Shown piece by piece: positions 50,485 to 61,340 of a DNA stretch of 64,000 bases (within the stretch, counting starts at the first letter, position 1; each line of letters starts with the position of its first letter). Both the position numbers and the translations under genes were made by a program. A model generated the notes under the pieces. It searched no databases, was not told the DNA's origin, and saw only the letters and a list, made by a program, of their open reading frames with translations. Source of the DNA: Bremia lactucae (lineage: Eukaryota; Oomycota; Peronosporomycetes; Peronosporales; Peronosporaceae); assembly GCF_004359215.1 (NCBI RefSeq), contig NC_090615.1, positions 4,503,040 to 4,567,039 of the forward strand, read 5' to 3'.

Positions 50485-52196
50485 ATGGTTAACAAGGCCA
50501 TGCGGTACGCGAATAATGCGGAGCCTTCGGCTGCGGTTTATGCAGCCGCGAGCGACGCATTATTGTCTCTTGCGGCAGACGCTTCGTCTGCCGAATAACC
50601 TCTTCTCCGGCAACAATTGATGTTTCGAGTGCACGTGGTGATACACCACGTGTATGCGACCCCTCTTTGGAGGTCGACTACGATTGCAAGTCGGACGAAA
50701 TGGCCGACTCGGAGAGGGCAGAAGATTCGCCTGATCATCGTCAGGCGGCTGACAGTGAGACGTTGAATGAGGGGGCTCAATGGGATAGACGTGCTGGTAG
50801 CATTCGCTATAGCATGTTTGGGTCTGACGATGATGATGATTCCTCATCGCCAGCACCGTCTTCCGTCCCGTCACCCGCACATTATCATGTGCGTGGTGAT
50901 GACGATGGCGTAAGCCATCGTAATAAATCTTCTTGTAGTACCCCTGCTTCAGTGGGTACCACTCAGGGGATTGTAGGCATTAAAATGTCTCGTCTTGCCC
51001 CGTGGCTTTTGCCCGAACGGCTAGTTAGTAGCTTGGCTGGAGAGACTACTCCTAACAATAAATATTCTTTATTTATTGCGATGTAGCTACATGGCCTTTA
51101 TCGCAGCACGAAGAACTTTCGCTCTGAGAAAGATTTTTATCTCGATGCTTTTCGTAAGCATCGGAGGCATAGTGGCAACAACAGGCAAGGTAAAGTCTCG
51201 CTGATGCAGGCCTGTTGCGCGTTTATTAGCAATGTCAAAGACATTAGACGCAAAGCCTGGCTACAAAGACTTAGCACCTTGCACCTGTTAGAGTTCGTTT
51301 CGGAAACTTAAAATTCACGTTAAGTTTGAGAAACGAACCCTAACCGGTGGAAGGTATAAATTGCATCGGTTGTCTGGTGTGGCAGGTCTTCATGCCTCAC
51401 ATGAATGATCCCTGTCCGTGTTGTGTTGAAAACACGAAGCGAGTAAAAGGGAATGTCTATTCCCTTTCACCGCCCTGGTAAAGGGCTGCATCTGGATAGA
51501 GATGCGCGATGCGATTGACGTTTTGCAATCAATTTACATGCGCCTGGGGCGCGTGTTTTGCGGTGGACCTTCTAATCCATCGGATGGGTCTCGTCATACT
51601 GACGGACGAGGCCTTTAACGTAAGCAACCAGCTGAGAAAGAGGTTCCCAGCTGTCATGCGAATGTGGATAACCGCGCCAGCGATCCAGATAACTCGTTCG
51701 CTGCCCCTTCACATCACGATGTTCTGAATACGTTCAACAAGAAGACGTTGACCACCGTGGGAATGCACCAATGGTTATGGTGGAGGAGGGTATATTAGAT
51801 CCGACCTTTGTGTTGGAGATAGAATCGAAGATCGTCAAACTCGACCACTACCTCCATGGATTGGAGGAGGGTCTTTATCACGAGCGCGGCAAGCGTCGCT
51901 CGTTGGAACAGATGGTGCAGACTCACCGTATCTAACGGTTGAAACAGCGTTCGAAAAGTGCGTACATAATGTTGGAGTACGAACGGAAATATCACGCTCT
52001 TCGTGATGAGCTGTCGTCAGCTCATCGCGGTTTCGAGGATCTTCGGACCCGACAAGAGAATCTCCAGATACAGCATGAGAATCTAGATCGTGACCACATT
52101 AATCCATTAGCGATTCTTGAAAAGGGTGGTCAAATACATCCTCGGAAGAAATCGCGTACGATTGGTACGGGCGAAGCCGACGAACGTAAAACGTAG
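50485..52196 (+). pseudogene. F1 antisense ORF, most complete copy
   Basis: Starts with ATG at 50485 (MVNKAMRYANNAEPSAAVYA), 118 bp from the 3' LTR. After a frameshift at about 50595 the frame 50667-51086 gives the acidic N-terminal region (ERAEDSPDHRQAADSETLNE, SIRYSMFGSDDDDDSSSPAP) and a block MSRLAPWLLPERLVSSLAGE. After a stop at 51086 it continues FRSEKDFYLDAFRKHRRHSG and KVSLMQACCAFISNVKDIRR. It is out of frame through the middle, then open 51939-52196 as a coiled coil (SKSAYIMLEYERKYHALRDE, then the HENL repeats) with the basic end HPRKKSRTIGTGEADERKT. Total about 560 residues if the breaks are ignored. Its last 0.7 kb lie opposite the pol tail. No known domain recognised. Confidence 0.6.
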
Positions 52197-52385
52197 GATG
52201 CGTTCGCATCCTACGTGGCAATTCTATTGTGTACGCATTGCCTCTGCGATGCAGTACACGGAAAGGCCCAATGAACTTAGGTAGTTGTTTACTGATACCC
52301 TCATTAGTGACTACACGCTTAGGTAAGTTTGCCGTAGAAAGTATCACTAGGTCATCAATTTTTAATGAAAGAATATATGTCTTTG
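52099..52385 (-). pseudogene. Integrase C-terminal domain of F1d
   Basis: Open 52347-52099: LSTANLPKRVVTNEGISKQL, PKFIGPFRVLHRRGNAYTIE, MRTHPTFYVRRLRPYQ. A fragment only; the core is absent because LINE sequence starts to the right. Confidence 0.78.
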
Positions 52386-54020
52386 ATATAAGATCTTTGC
52401 GAAAATCTTGGCTACACGACTGCAGCTAATTCTACCGACGATTATTGGATACTCACAACAAGTATTCATTTGAGAGAGACAAATGCTGAAGCTGGTAATG
52501 ATGACGCTAGCCCAACTAGCATCTTCGCACGAGGCCATGGAGCTGCAGGCAAACTCTAGCCAGATTATTCGCCTGCTTGAGTTTCGCAAGGTGTATGAAA
52601 ACGATGTGAAGCCCTCCGACGTTTCAACTTTGATGAGAGATTTGTAAGGCTCATTAAATGGATGCACGCATGGTGAACAATCAGACACTTATTCCCGTCC
52701 TGTCCGGAATACGACAAGGCTGTCCAATGGAACCGATGCTTTTTCTTCTTGTTGTGGAGTTATTGGATTTGGCTATTCAGCAAGCTCCATACATATGCTA
52801 GCTACTAGTGTTTAGCGCTCTCGGCGATATGCACAGTTTTTCGGCATTTGTCGACGACTCGAACCTTTCTTAGACGGGCGGACCAACTGGGACTAGCACT
52901 TCGGCTAGTCACACGATTCGGGTAGCGACCGGCCCCCACGCACAACCAGCTAAAAGCAAGACGATTTTTATTAATGCCGCTGTGCGGCTTCAGCAGTTTG
53001 AAGGAGTCAGAATTTGCAAACAGCGGAGACGACACGATATGAGGCTACGAAGTGGAAATCGGGGAGGTGCTTAATTAAAAATGAGCTCTCCGCATTTATA
53101 AAATTATGAAACGGCTTTCTACCGCCACAACAGTCGCAACTAGTGTGCAAAATCGTGTTTTCTTTCTTAACGCGATCATTCTTCCGGCAATCCTGCTCAC
53201 AGCAGCTGTCTACGACTTTCCAGATTTGGCGAGGAAGTAGCTGACCAAGCTGCTCAACAATGTTGCGGGCCCATGGCACAACGACAGAAGTCAGCAGATA
53301 CAAGAGCGCATTACGCTAATCTTTTAAACGAGGCAAGAGTTTGTGGGAAGGTCAGGAATGGATATTATCATACCATCACAAATTTTTGACACCACAGTCG
53401 ACTCAGATCCCAGATAGGTAGCTATAACTAGTTTTGGGGAAGGAATATACTGGCACGACAACCCATGGATTCAATATTCTAAATGGCAAGTCACTTTCGA
53501 GTACCAAATTATCCTGGATACGGCCCTGTCAGATACCCTCCACATACAAAGCACAGGCCGCAGGAGTTTGTCTTAAACATTTCGTTTCGCAGTGAGGTCT
53601 ACGCAACAAACTACGGCGATGGGCGACAACGTCTTGCTCGCGTCCCCACACATTGCCATTGGAACGAAACTTGCCGAGCCTAAACTCGCGCTTCGTCATC
53701 CGCCACCATTTCGGTTACCAATGGCAGCGGGTCCACGCGAATGTAACTGTCGGAACAAGACGGGGCCCTATTTCGTCCGCGGCATCACAAGCTTGGCTTT
53801 TGCTAGAATTCATTAGCATCTTCAGAGCGATTTGCCAGAATTACAGTGCTCACCCAAGTCCGATTACAGCAGCAGAAACCGCTGCAAAAGTTCATTTTCA
53901 CCAGTGCGTTACCCGTCCCGATCATTCTGCCCATATAGAAGTGCGTTAGTACCGCAGGTAGCAAATTATGCAGCTGCCTACGACATACGGTTGTGAAGCC
54001 ATCATCTACTGAAGCGCCTT
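52386..54020 (+). pseudogene. L1-like LINE reverse transcriptase relic
   Basis: Plus-strand frames encode non-LTR RT landmarks: TLIPVLSGIRQGCPMEPMLF (about 52685-52745; the GIRQGCP-x-P motif is diagnostic), LLVVELLDLAIQQAP, then SAFVDDSNLS (about 52840-52870; the catalytic DD is present as VDD). After the RT comes ILPAILLTAAVYDFPDLARK (about 53185-53245), typical of the region after RT in L1-type ORF2. Further downstream, decayed frames reach about 54000. Many frameshifts. The 5' part of ORF2 (endonuclease) and the poly-A end are not seen. Confidence 0.72.
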
Positions 54021-55040
54021 CAGTATGCCACATCTATATAGATGGGTGGCCAACTATATTCGCTTTTGCGAACAGTGTCAACGCATTAAGCCTGCACCGT
54101 CCAGTAGTGCGCCACTGAAGCCGCTACCGATTGCAACCAACAGTTGGAAGTCAATAAGTCTGGACTTCATGTTTGGCATGCCGCCCGATCATAAGGGTCG
54201 GACAGGGCTAGTCGTCTTTGTAGACAGACTGAGCAAAATGGTGCATTTAGCACCATGTAAGACATCGATCACAGGCAAGGAGGCAGCTCTCTTGTTCCTG
54301 GATCATGTTTACTGACTACACGGGATGCCCGAGTCCATAGTATCGGACCGAGATCCACGTTTTTCGTCTGGTTTTTTGCGACATGTGTTCGAGCTGCTAA
54401 GTAGCAAACTCCACATGTCGACCGCAGATCATCCCAGACCGATGGTCAAACAGAACGTGCCAATCGGATCGTGGCGGATGTCTTACGCACTATAGCAACT
54501 CTTAAAGAGTGGAGCAAGCAATTGGCCCCTGTGGTTCGGTATAAATAATAGTGTCCACGCCGTACGGGTGAGACGCCGTTTTATATTAATGGACTGTGCC
54601 ATCCTCGGACGCCAGTCTCGTTTGTGCGCAGCCCGAGTCTTAGTGGGGGAGGACCCCTCATTATGCTCGGTGCGAAAGAGGGACATAGTTTCGTCAATAT
54701 GACGATGACCCATGAGGGTATCATCTCAAAGACTAAAACTTGCCCTCGTGACCCTGCCAGCTTAGCAGTTGTCAATAAAACTACGCCTTATGACCGACCT
54801 TTTGGCGGTTTCTTAGGCGATTTTCATGCTTAAAGCGTGAGCAAGGCTCAACGCTTCGTGGAAGAGCGACCAGCCATCACACGTAAAGTCCGTGACGCAA
54901 CGGCAAGCGCACAGGAAAAGCAAAAAAAATGAGGACCAAAATGGTCGTAAAAATAATGAACGCTTTAGAGTGGGTAAAAAGTACTATTAAGTACTGCTGC
55001 CCTACCTAAAATGCAATTTCTGACTACCTGGAGGTACTAC
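54021..55040 (+). pseudogene. Integrase of F3d
   Basis: Open 54025-54315: WVANYIRFCEQCQRIKPAPS (zinc CxxC), LDFMFGMPPDHKGRTGLVVF (first Asp), VDRLSKMVHLAPCKTSITGK. Then MPESIVSDRDPRFSS (second Asp) after a stop, and DGQTERANRIVADVLRT (Glu) in another frame. Then HASTGETPFYINGL-like and AQRF...RLAITRKVRDA blocks with frameshifts. All three acidic residues are recognisable but not in one frame. Confidence 0.8.
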
Positions 55041-55767
55041 GTAGTTGTTGCCGCGTTTCATTGGGCCTTTTACGGTGGTTGAAGAGATTGGAGGCCTAAA
55101 TTATAGACTCACCCTTCCCCCGTATATGAAGACGTACCCCGTGTTTTATGTGGGTCGTCTGAACCGGTATGAAAACCCAAATGAGGTCACATATCCTCAT
55201 CTGACTAAGGAGACCGATGGTGACGCCGACCATGAGTCGAGCGTCATTCGGGTGAGGGGGACGGGGAAGGCGAAAAGCAATTGGACCGATTCCTCCCTCC
55301 ATGAACAGGACTTGGAGAGCGAGGGACATCACGCGAGTAACGCGGATCAATCAGCATTACCTTCTCCAGAAGGTCCAAGCGAGTCTTCAGGCGTTCATAA
55401 CCCTGACGAGCCTTCGCTCGGACATCAACGAGATCCGAGGTCAGTCGTGAGACTTGACCCTCGAGATCCGCAATACGTCGTTCAGCAGCATGCGACTGAA
55501 CGGACGAAGGTAAGGCAGCCGCGATTAGGTGGGCGAGATCGCCGCTCCTATCGGGCGCCACCGGCACTAATGGATGCGGGTGGGAATCAACGCTTCCTTG
55601 TTGGAAGGTTGCTTGCCCACCGCTCCGTGACGCAAGGGTACCAGATCCTCGTCCAATGGAAAGGTTACCCGAAGAGTTTTGACTCTTGGGAACCGATCGA
55701 TACCCTACGTATTGATGTGCCCGGCTTGGTTGCTGCCTATGAAAAGGAGCACCAGCTGAGGCCACTT
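55041..55767 (+). CDS. Integrase C-terminal domain, linker and chromodomain of F3d (open fragment)
   Basis: A single open frame runs 241 codons from 55045 to the gap. It covers the integrase C-terminal domain (LPRFIGPFTVVEEIGGLNYR, THPVFYVGRL-type motif as TYPVFYVGRLNRY), an acidic linker, and a chromodomain NQRFLVGRLLAHRSVTQGYQ with ILVQWKGYPKSFDSWEPIDT. The opposite strand is simultaneously open from 55767 to 55244 as the antisense ORF. It is part of a dead element upstream. Confidence 0.75.
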
Positions 55768-56746
55768 NNNNNNNNNNNNNNNNNNNNNNNNNNNNNNNNN
55801 NNNNNNNNNNNNNNNNNNNNNNNNNNNNNNNNNNNNNNNNNNNNNNNNNNNNNNNNNNNNNNNNNNNNNNNNNNNNNNNNNNNNNNNNNNNNNNNNNNNN
55901 NNNNNNNNNNNNNNNNNNNNNNNNNNNNNNNNNNNNNNNNNNNNNNNNNNNNNNNNNNNNNNNNNNNNNNNNNNNNNNNNNNNNNNNNNNNNNNNNNNNN
56001 NNNNNNNNNNNNNNNNNNNNNNNNNNNNNNNNNNNNNNNNNNNNNNNNNNNNNNNNNNNNNNNNNNNNNNNNNNNNNNNNNNNNNNNNNNNNNNNNNNNN
56101 NNNNNNNNNNNNNNNNNNNNNNNNNNNNNNNNNNNNNNNNNNNNNNNNNNNNNNNNNNNNNNNNNNNNNNNNNNNNNNNNNNNNNNNNNNNNNNNNNNNN
56201 NNNNNNNNNNNNNNNNNNNNNNNNNNNNNNNNNNNNNNNNNNNNNNNNNNNNNNNNNNNNNNNNNNNNNNNNNNNNNNNNNNNNNNNNNNNNNNNNNNNN
56301 NNNNNNNNNNNNNNNNNNNNNNNNNNNNNNNNNNNNNNNNNNNNNNNNNNNNNNNNNNNNNNNNNNNNNNNNNNNNNNNNNNNNNNNNNNNNNNNNNNNN
56401 NNNNNNNNNNNNNNNNNNNNNNNNNNNNNNNNNNNNNNNNNNNNNNNNNNNNNNNNNNNNNNNNNNNNNNNNNNNNNNNNNNNNNNNNNNNNNNNNNNNN
56501 NNNNNNNNNNNNNNNNNNNNNNNNNNNNNNNNNNNNNNNNNNNNNNNNNNNNNNNNNNNNNNNNNNNNNNNNNNNNNNNNNNNNNNNNNNNNNNNNNNNN
56601 NNNNGCGTTCCGACTAAGGCATTAGACGCGGCCGGCGAATTAACGCGGCGCGTGCGCTTAGTGCGAGGTTGAGTGGGCGTCTTCGCAGACGACCCACCAA
56701 CGTGGCCCCTTTTAGGTGGCATCTTGGGCGCCGTGTATGGAAACAC
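55244..56746 (-). CDS. F3 antisense ORF (F3d copy, interrupted only by the gap)
   Basis: Both ends are open in the same reading sense: the N-terminus 56746-56605 (MFPYTAPKMPPKRGHVGGSS, PRTKRTRRVNSPAASNALVG) starts 109 bp from the 3' LTR. After the 837-bp gap the C-terminus 55767-55244 is open for 174 codons. It includes SHAAERRIADLEGQVSRLTS and DVRAKARQGYERLKTRLDLL, a clear heptad pattern, then an Arg/Ser-rich end SFSPSPSPSPSPE-like. The central block would fall in the gap. If the gap is open this is the only intact antisense gene here. Expected length near 500 residues. Function unknown. Confidence 0.6.
   Translation of the reverse strand: MFPYTAPKMPPKRGHVGGSSAKTPTQPRTKRTRRVNSPAASNALVGTXXXXXXXXXXXXXXXXXXXXXXXXXXXXXXXXXXXXXXXXXXXXXXXXXXXXXXXXXXXXXXXXXXXXXXXXXXXXXXXXXXXXXXXXXXXXXXXXXXXXXXXXXXXXXXXXXXXXXXXXXXXXXXXXXXXXXXXXXXXXXXXXXXXXXXXXXXXXXXXXXXXXXXXXXXXXXXXXXXXXXXXXXXXXXXXXXXXXXXXXXXXXXXXXXXXXXXXXXXXXXXXXXXXXXXXXXXXXXXXXXXXXXXXXXXXXXXXXXXXXXXXXXXXXXXXXXXXXXXXXVASAGAPFHRQQPSRAHQYVGYRSVPKSQNSSGNLSIGRGSGTLASRSGGQATFQQGSVDSHPHPLVPVAPDRSGDLAHLIAAALPSSVQSHAAERRIADLEGQVSRLTSDLVDVRAKARQGYERLKTRLDLLEKVMLIDPRYSRDVPRSPSPVHGGRNRSNCFSPSPSPSPE
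55768..56604. other. Assembly gap (837 N)
   Basis: Covers the end of F3d pol and the central block of its antisense ORF. Confidence 0.95.
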
Positions 56747-56854
56747 GTGCGCTAGAGTGATCGAGTGAACTAGCGGCGCGTAAAGCTGCTCGCAGTTCCT
56801 CTCTCCTCTTTGACGAATTCAAAAATGTAAATTCGTTCTTAAAGAGGGGGATGG

Positions 56855-57403
56855 TGTAACGGGCTAAAGTTGCCCTAATGTTACACAGTCCCCGTTAAGT
56901 ACACTTGGTGTGCTTAAGAGGATGGTCAATTACTAAGTAATAGTAATTAGACCCAGCACTCGGGGTGTAATTTAACATTTGTGCCCAACCCTTGTGTATG
57001 TGATACACATGGGTGCATTCACATTAGGAGGGATGACGCCCAGCGTCATCCGTGATGACGATAAGCGTCATCCGTTACGCGAGGTATCTAGAAAGATACG
57101 CTCGCCATACATATTAAGTGTTATCTATAGAGATGACATTTTAATTGGTAAAAATAAGTATTTATATTTAATACGATTAAATATAAATCAGTCTTAAAAC
57201 TACTTCCTACTTGGTAAGGGCGCACGGATTACCGCTCCCGTGAGGACACTTAACCAGTGTACTTAGTGTGTTGGGTGAGGTCGCTTATGCGCCCACCACA
57301 ACTACCTCACTGCACGCAAGAGAAGCAGGTTAAACGACTTCCTCGCTGTGCTAGGGTGTGTGTCTAAGAAGAGCGTGGCCGCATTACGTCGTGCCCTCCT
57401 ACA
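56855..57403 (+). repeat. 3' LTR of F3d
   Basis: 549 bp, TGTAACGGGCTAAAGTTGCC...CGTGCCCTCCTACA. Contains a duplicated GATGACG...CGTCATCC hairpin (57031-57072). Polypurine tract AAGAGGGGGATGG lies just before it. Bases 57404-57560 hold no feature I can name (one frame reads AIVRRSLPQQDMNCYLDILE). Confidence 0.9.
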
Positions 57404-57560
57404 GATCATGTATAGGTGCGAGATTTCGCACAATGCCATTATGTTGATGTCGATATTGTTGGGTTTGTGATATCCGCTATTGTGCGTCGAAGTCTTCCAC
57501 AGCAAGATATGAACTGCTACCTTGATATTCTTGAGTCTGTGAGAACAAGGAATAACCATA

Positions 57561-57998
57561 TTATAATGAGGTGAATCGTTACAGGAATTAACACTTAAAG
57601 ATTATTAATAAACATAGTATCTAATAGGTAGAGAATATTTGGAGAATATTCCTTTACGTAGTAATATTCGAAAAGCTTATACATTGGTAGATAAAGGCCT
57701 TTATGTCTATTTGCTCCGCGGTCCAGTCAGCGCTGGACGCGCGCAAAGAGAGAGACAGATAAGAATTTATTACATTTTTTGTATTAGTTTATAGTTAAGT
57801 TAGTATAGGATAGATAGAAACAAAAAACTTTATTATATTCAATACGCTTACTTTAACCCTCTCTAAAGCAAATGTTGTAAAGAGAGTCTTCCTCTGCACG
57901 TACTAGTGTACGTGAAGTGACGTGACGCACCACTCGCACTGAAGCAGTGCGAAGTGGACTTGTACTAAAGCAAAACAAGTCGGCAGTGCCCCGTTCCA
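57561..57998 (+). repeat. 5' LTR of F1e
   Basis: 438 bp, diverged: start TTATAATGAGGTGAATCGTT (family TGTAACGGGGTGTATCGTTA) and end CAGTGCCCCGTTCCA. The PBS is mutated to TGTTAGCA (58001-58008). Confidence 0.83.
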
Positions 57999-58047
57999 CC
58001 TGTTAGCACTTTGTAGTCTGTCCAAGGACCACAGTTCTATCATCTAA

Positions 58048-59030
58048 CATGGACATGTTAAATGATACTGGAAATACGCATCACGTTTCGCGTATCGCTA
58101 CTCCTTTCTAAGTGACATAGAAAGGAGTGCAGTCGAACGAATGAGTTCGACCTTTGGGAATGATGCCATCCTGGCCATGCTGTCCGGTTTGGACAGAGAT
58201 GCCCTCTATACTGCCATCATCAAGTTCATACAACTTGAAAAACTTGACGATGCGAAAGAGAAAGCATCCTTGCTTAATCAGCAAGGCTCTCAAAAAGCAG
58301 AACTGTTGAGGTTGCAACAGGTACAGACCCCTGTACCTGGGATGACGCACACGCATCGTCCCGAAACCTTAAAGATTGGCATCTCTAAGTATAGGGGAGT
58401 CGAAGAAGATTTCCTCTTAAGATGGTTTGTCGAGTTGGACGATGCCATAGGAGCTCGTCATACTGTCGACGAGCAAACGCAAGTCGCATTTGCTCAGTCA
58501 AATTTAGCAGGTCGTGCCAAAACTTGGGCACTAAGCCTTAAGTTGCGCGGCCCATGTATTTTTTTGGTCGCTAGAGGCTTTCAAACCGGGCTCAAACAGA
58601 CGTATGAACCGCCAAGGGCTGAGTTCAGAGCTCTATCAGAGCTTCTAAAACTCAAGCAAGGCAAGCGTGATGTTAACGCTTAATGCCCAGCACATACGAC
58701 TCTTAGCGAGTTGTATCACAAACAACCCAGTGCATGAACACACGTTCATTACGGTGTTCATGAAAGGTCTTACGGACGGTCCCGCAATGACCCACCGGTT
58801 CCGCTTGGAATTGGATACGCTTAAAGAAGCAATATCCGTTGCGAACGATAAGTGATTGCAGAAATGCATTCGCTGTCAAAAGTTAGGACACTACGCTCAT
58901 GAGTGTAGTGCTTCACGCCCAGTACCGAGAGGTACCGAAAGTAACCATGAACGAAATGCCAAAAAGGGCAACGGTCGCGGGTCTGACGTCGTTGCGAAAT
59001 CGCAATAACGAGGTGGACCGCCAAAATCGG
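58048..59030 (+). pseudogene. Gag of F1e
   Basis: MDMLNDTGNTHHVSR at 58048, then frame 58141-58683 (180 codons): MSSTFGNDAILAMLSGLDRD, LNQQGSQKAELLRLQQVQTP, EEDFLLRWFVELDDAIGARH, PPRAEFRALSELLKLKQGKR. After a 1-base shift it continues 58667-58855 and, after deletion of the usual RQAQ...PMDLSYVE segment, reaches the zinc knuckle CIRCQKLGHYAHEC (about 58868-58909). It lacks about 100 bp before the knuckle compared with F1b and F1c. Confidence 0.83.
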
Positions 59031-59084
59031 TCGGGGTCAGCAACGCCCTACTGATTCAGCAATCTCAAGAAAATTTGCAGACCT

Positions 59085-60290
59085 CTTGAAAAAAGTTGCT
59101 TCAGACACACAATCAAAATGTATCTCTGCACCTGGCGATGAGGTATCCCTCATCACTTTGAAATTAAAAGTGACAAATAATTTGTCACTTAGTGCCCTAG
59201 TTGACTGTGAGGCGTCGAATAACTTTGTTCGTCGCTAGTCGCTTGAGGGTCGTAGGCTCGAATATGTTGAGCGCGAGATCCCTCCAACGAGGATGACGGT
59301 GCGTCTAGCGACAGGCGCCTCAATAACAGCAATGAAACGCGTAGTGAAATTTCGCTACACGTTGAAAGATTTACAGTACATTGATGATTTTATCGTACGG
59401 GATTTGGATGAAAAATTTGATGTCATCCTAGGTTTACCTTGGCTCAGAAAATAAGAGCCAATAATCAGCTGGCAGCATCGATCCGTTAAGATGCCTGCAA
59501 CTTGTTCATCAGATGGCCATCCGATGAACGTCTTGAGGTGCCCACAAGAGTGTGGATGTACTACGAGTGAGTGCGATAGCCTCGCTTGTAGTACGGTCTT
59601 TAGTACAACTGCACAAGATCAGAATGTGATTACTAATCACTCCGTGGAGTCAGCTGCCGGCGGCTGTCCCAATGCACAGGCAGCGCCAAAGGTCCACCAC
59701 TCGAATAAGTCGAGTGGATTGAGACATGAATGTACGCCTAGCAAGCGACATTCAAGGAAGATACCGGTTGTCCAAAATGGACAACACGATGAACCTAAGT
59801 CGAGTAAAGAGTCGACGGTAGAGGACCCGACTGTGATAGCGCAATCACAGTCGGGAGACGTTAAGGGAATAAGTCCCACGTACTTGAGGAGGAATCTCGT
59901 CAGATAGTTAATGCTAACTTGACTTGCCTCCATCCCGAGGGATTGATTCCCCGGTAGCCTGTGGATAAACATTAGAAAGAAACCGAGACATTGAATGTCT
60001 TGGTTAATGACGGTTCAAGAGTAGGCGCTTATACTCTTGATCTGTATGCGCCTCCGAAGTTGATTTCAGAGATAACTCAATTACCAACCCTAGAACCCAA
60101 GCGAATCTCGAGAGAACTGCATCGTGGTAGAATCAAGCAGATTTGCGTACTCATCACAGAGGACGAATACGTAACTGATACTTGGTCAGCGGTATTTTTT
60201 GCAGAGAACGAACGGGTTCTCAGCAGCTCATCGATGGACCAAGGTGTGCTCGATGTGAAGACTCGGATTATGAGATATACTACTTAACCT
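59085..60290 (+). pseudogene. Protease and linker of F1e
   Basis: The active site reads LVDCEASNNFVRR (about 59198-59240): Gly of D-C-G is replaced by Glu, and a stop follows three residues later. DVILGLPWLRK is followed by a stop (59450). The linker 59491-59907 (SSGLRHECTPSKRHSRKIPV) and 59991-60287 (NVLVNDGSRVGAYTLDLYAP, RISRELHRGRIKQICVLITE) is mostly open. Confidence 0.8.
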
Positions 60291-60299
60291 GGTAGTCGC

Positions 60300-61225
60300 T
60301 TAAAACCAATCCTTTGTACAAGAATTTGATTAAATTCAGGGATATATTCCCTGAAACCGTTCCATGCGAGTCGCCTATGGATAAAGGCACTCGACATGAG
60401 ATCGAGCTCAAACCGGGCTCGAAGTACTGTTTTATGAAGTAGTGACCACTGCCTCGTGAACAAGTACTTGCGATCGATGAATTCTTTATCGATCTATTAA
60501 AAGTGGGCTATGTGAGGGAGCTAACCTCCCCACGTAGCTCTCCAGCCTTCTGTGTGTGAAAGGCCACAGGAGGGTGACGGATAGTGCACGCTTTCAATAA
60601 ACTGAATGCTGCAACGGTACCGACTCGAACGCCGATACCTAGAAAAGACCTAATCATAGATGGTTTGTCTAAGAGTACCATCTTTTCGTCTATGGATTTG
60701 ATGAATGGATTTTATCAGATCCTTATGCGTGGCCGGGACATCACGTACATAGCGGTGAGCACTCCCAGTGGGATGCTCTGGGAACGGCTAGTAATGCCAC
60801 AGGTGCTTAATATGCCCCTGCAACATTCAACAGATCATAACGAATCTGTTGAGACCGGTGCGAGAATTTACACCGAGTCATTTTGACGATGTATTCGTCC
60901 ATAGCCGGGTATAGACGGAAAGACGGACGTGGAAGTTCATAAATTTAACGTTCGTCAGATTCTTACACTTATGCGAAGGCATAAATTGCACGCAAATCTT
61001 AAGAAATGTATATTTGCTGCAAGCGAAATACCACTTCTTGGGTGCAACGTCGGTAAACACGGCGTGCGCCCTGATCCCGAAAAGATCAAGGCATTTACCG
61101 ATGGTCAGTTCCAGTCGATGTCAAGGGACTTGGAAAGTTCCTGCGTATTTGCATAAGTACTTCCGCAATTATGCCGAGATGACAGTTCATCTCTCTTGTC
61201 TTTGAAAAAAAGACGATAAAACGCT
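60300..61225 (+). pseudogene. Reverse transcriptase of F1e
   Basis: Pieces YKNLIKFRDIFPETVPCESP, then GTRHEIELKPGSKYCF with two stops. Then frame 60584-60886: HAFNKLNAATVPTRTPIPRK, SMDLMNGFYQILMRGRDITY, TPSGMLWERLVMPQVLN. The catalytic strand is off frame (TESF|DDVFVHSR). Then VRQILTLMRRHKLHANLKKC in 60929-61156. At least four breaks. Confidence 0.8.
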
Positions 61226-61340
61226 ATGGATCGCCGATTGTCGGCATTCCTTCGAAGGTATCAAGCAAAGCTTGATGCAATCGCCCATCTTCGCGATTGC
61301 AGATCAAGACAGACCATTCCATGCCGACCCGATTTCGAGC
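61226..61340 (+). pseudogene. RNase H deletion junction of F1e
   Basis: CAGACCATTCCATG, the start of the RNase H region in F1c (48317-48329), is joined directly to CCGACCCGATTTCGAGCCGG, which in F1c lies at about 48684. The entire RNase H domain (about 355 bp) is absent. Confidence 0.85.

Larger units (their letters stand above)
49941..52385 (-). mobile_element. Ty3/Gypsy element F1d, 3' end only, minus strand
   Basis: 3' LTR (49941-50367), polypurine tract, full-length but damaged antisense ORF on plus (50485-52196), and the integrase C-terminal domain on minus (52385-52099). The rest of pol has been replaced by LINE sequence beginning at about 52386. Confidence 0.83.
54021..57403 (+). mobile_element. 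Ty3/Gypsy element F3d, 3' half
   Basis: Integrase from the zinc domain onward, C-terminal domain and an intact chromodomain end, an 837-bp gap, the N-terminus of the antisense ORF, polypurine tract and full 3' LTR. Confidence 0.85.

Noticed and set aside
50667..51086. Acidic ORF taken as an independent small gene
   Set aside because: Its position after the LTR, and continuation of F1 antisense homology on both sides after single breaks, make it the N-terminal part of the antisense ORF rather than a separate gene.
55045..56625. A 526-residue plus-strand protein spanning 55045-56625
   Set aside because: It is open only because the 837 N translate as unknown residues. Real pol sequence ends at 55767, and the bases after the gap belong to the antisense N-terminus.
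55244..56746. A 500-residue minus-strand protein spanning 55244-56746
   Set aside because: Most of the apparent frame is N. Only about 174 C-terminal and 47 N-terminal codons are real sequence, so an uninterrupted gene is not shown. I list it as open at both ends only.
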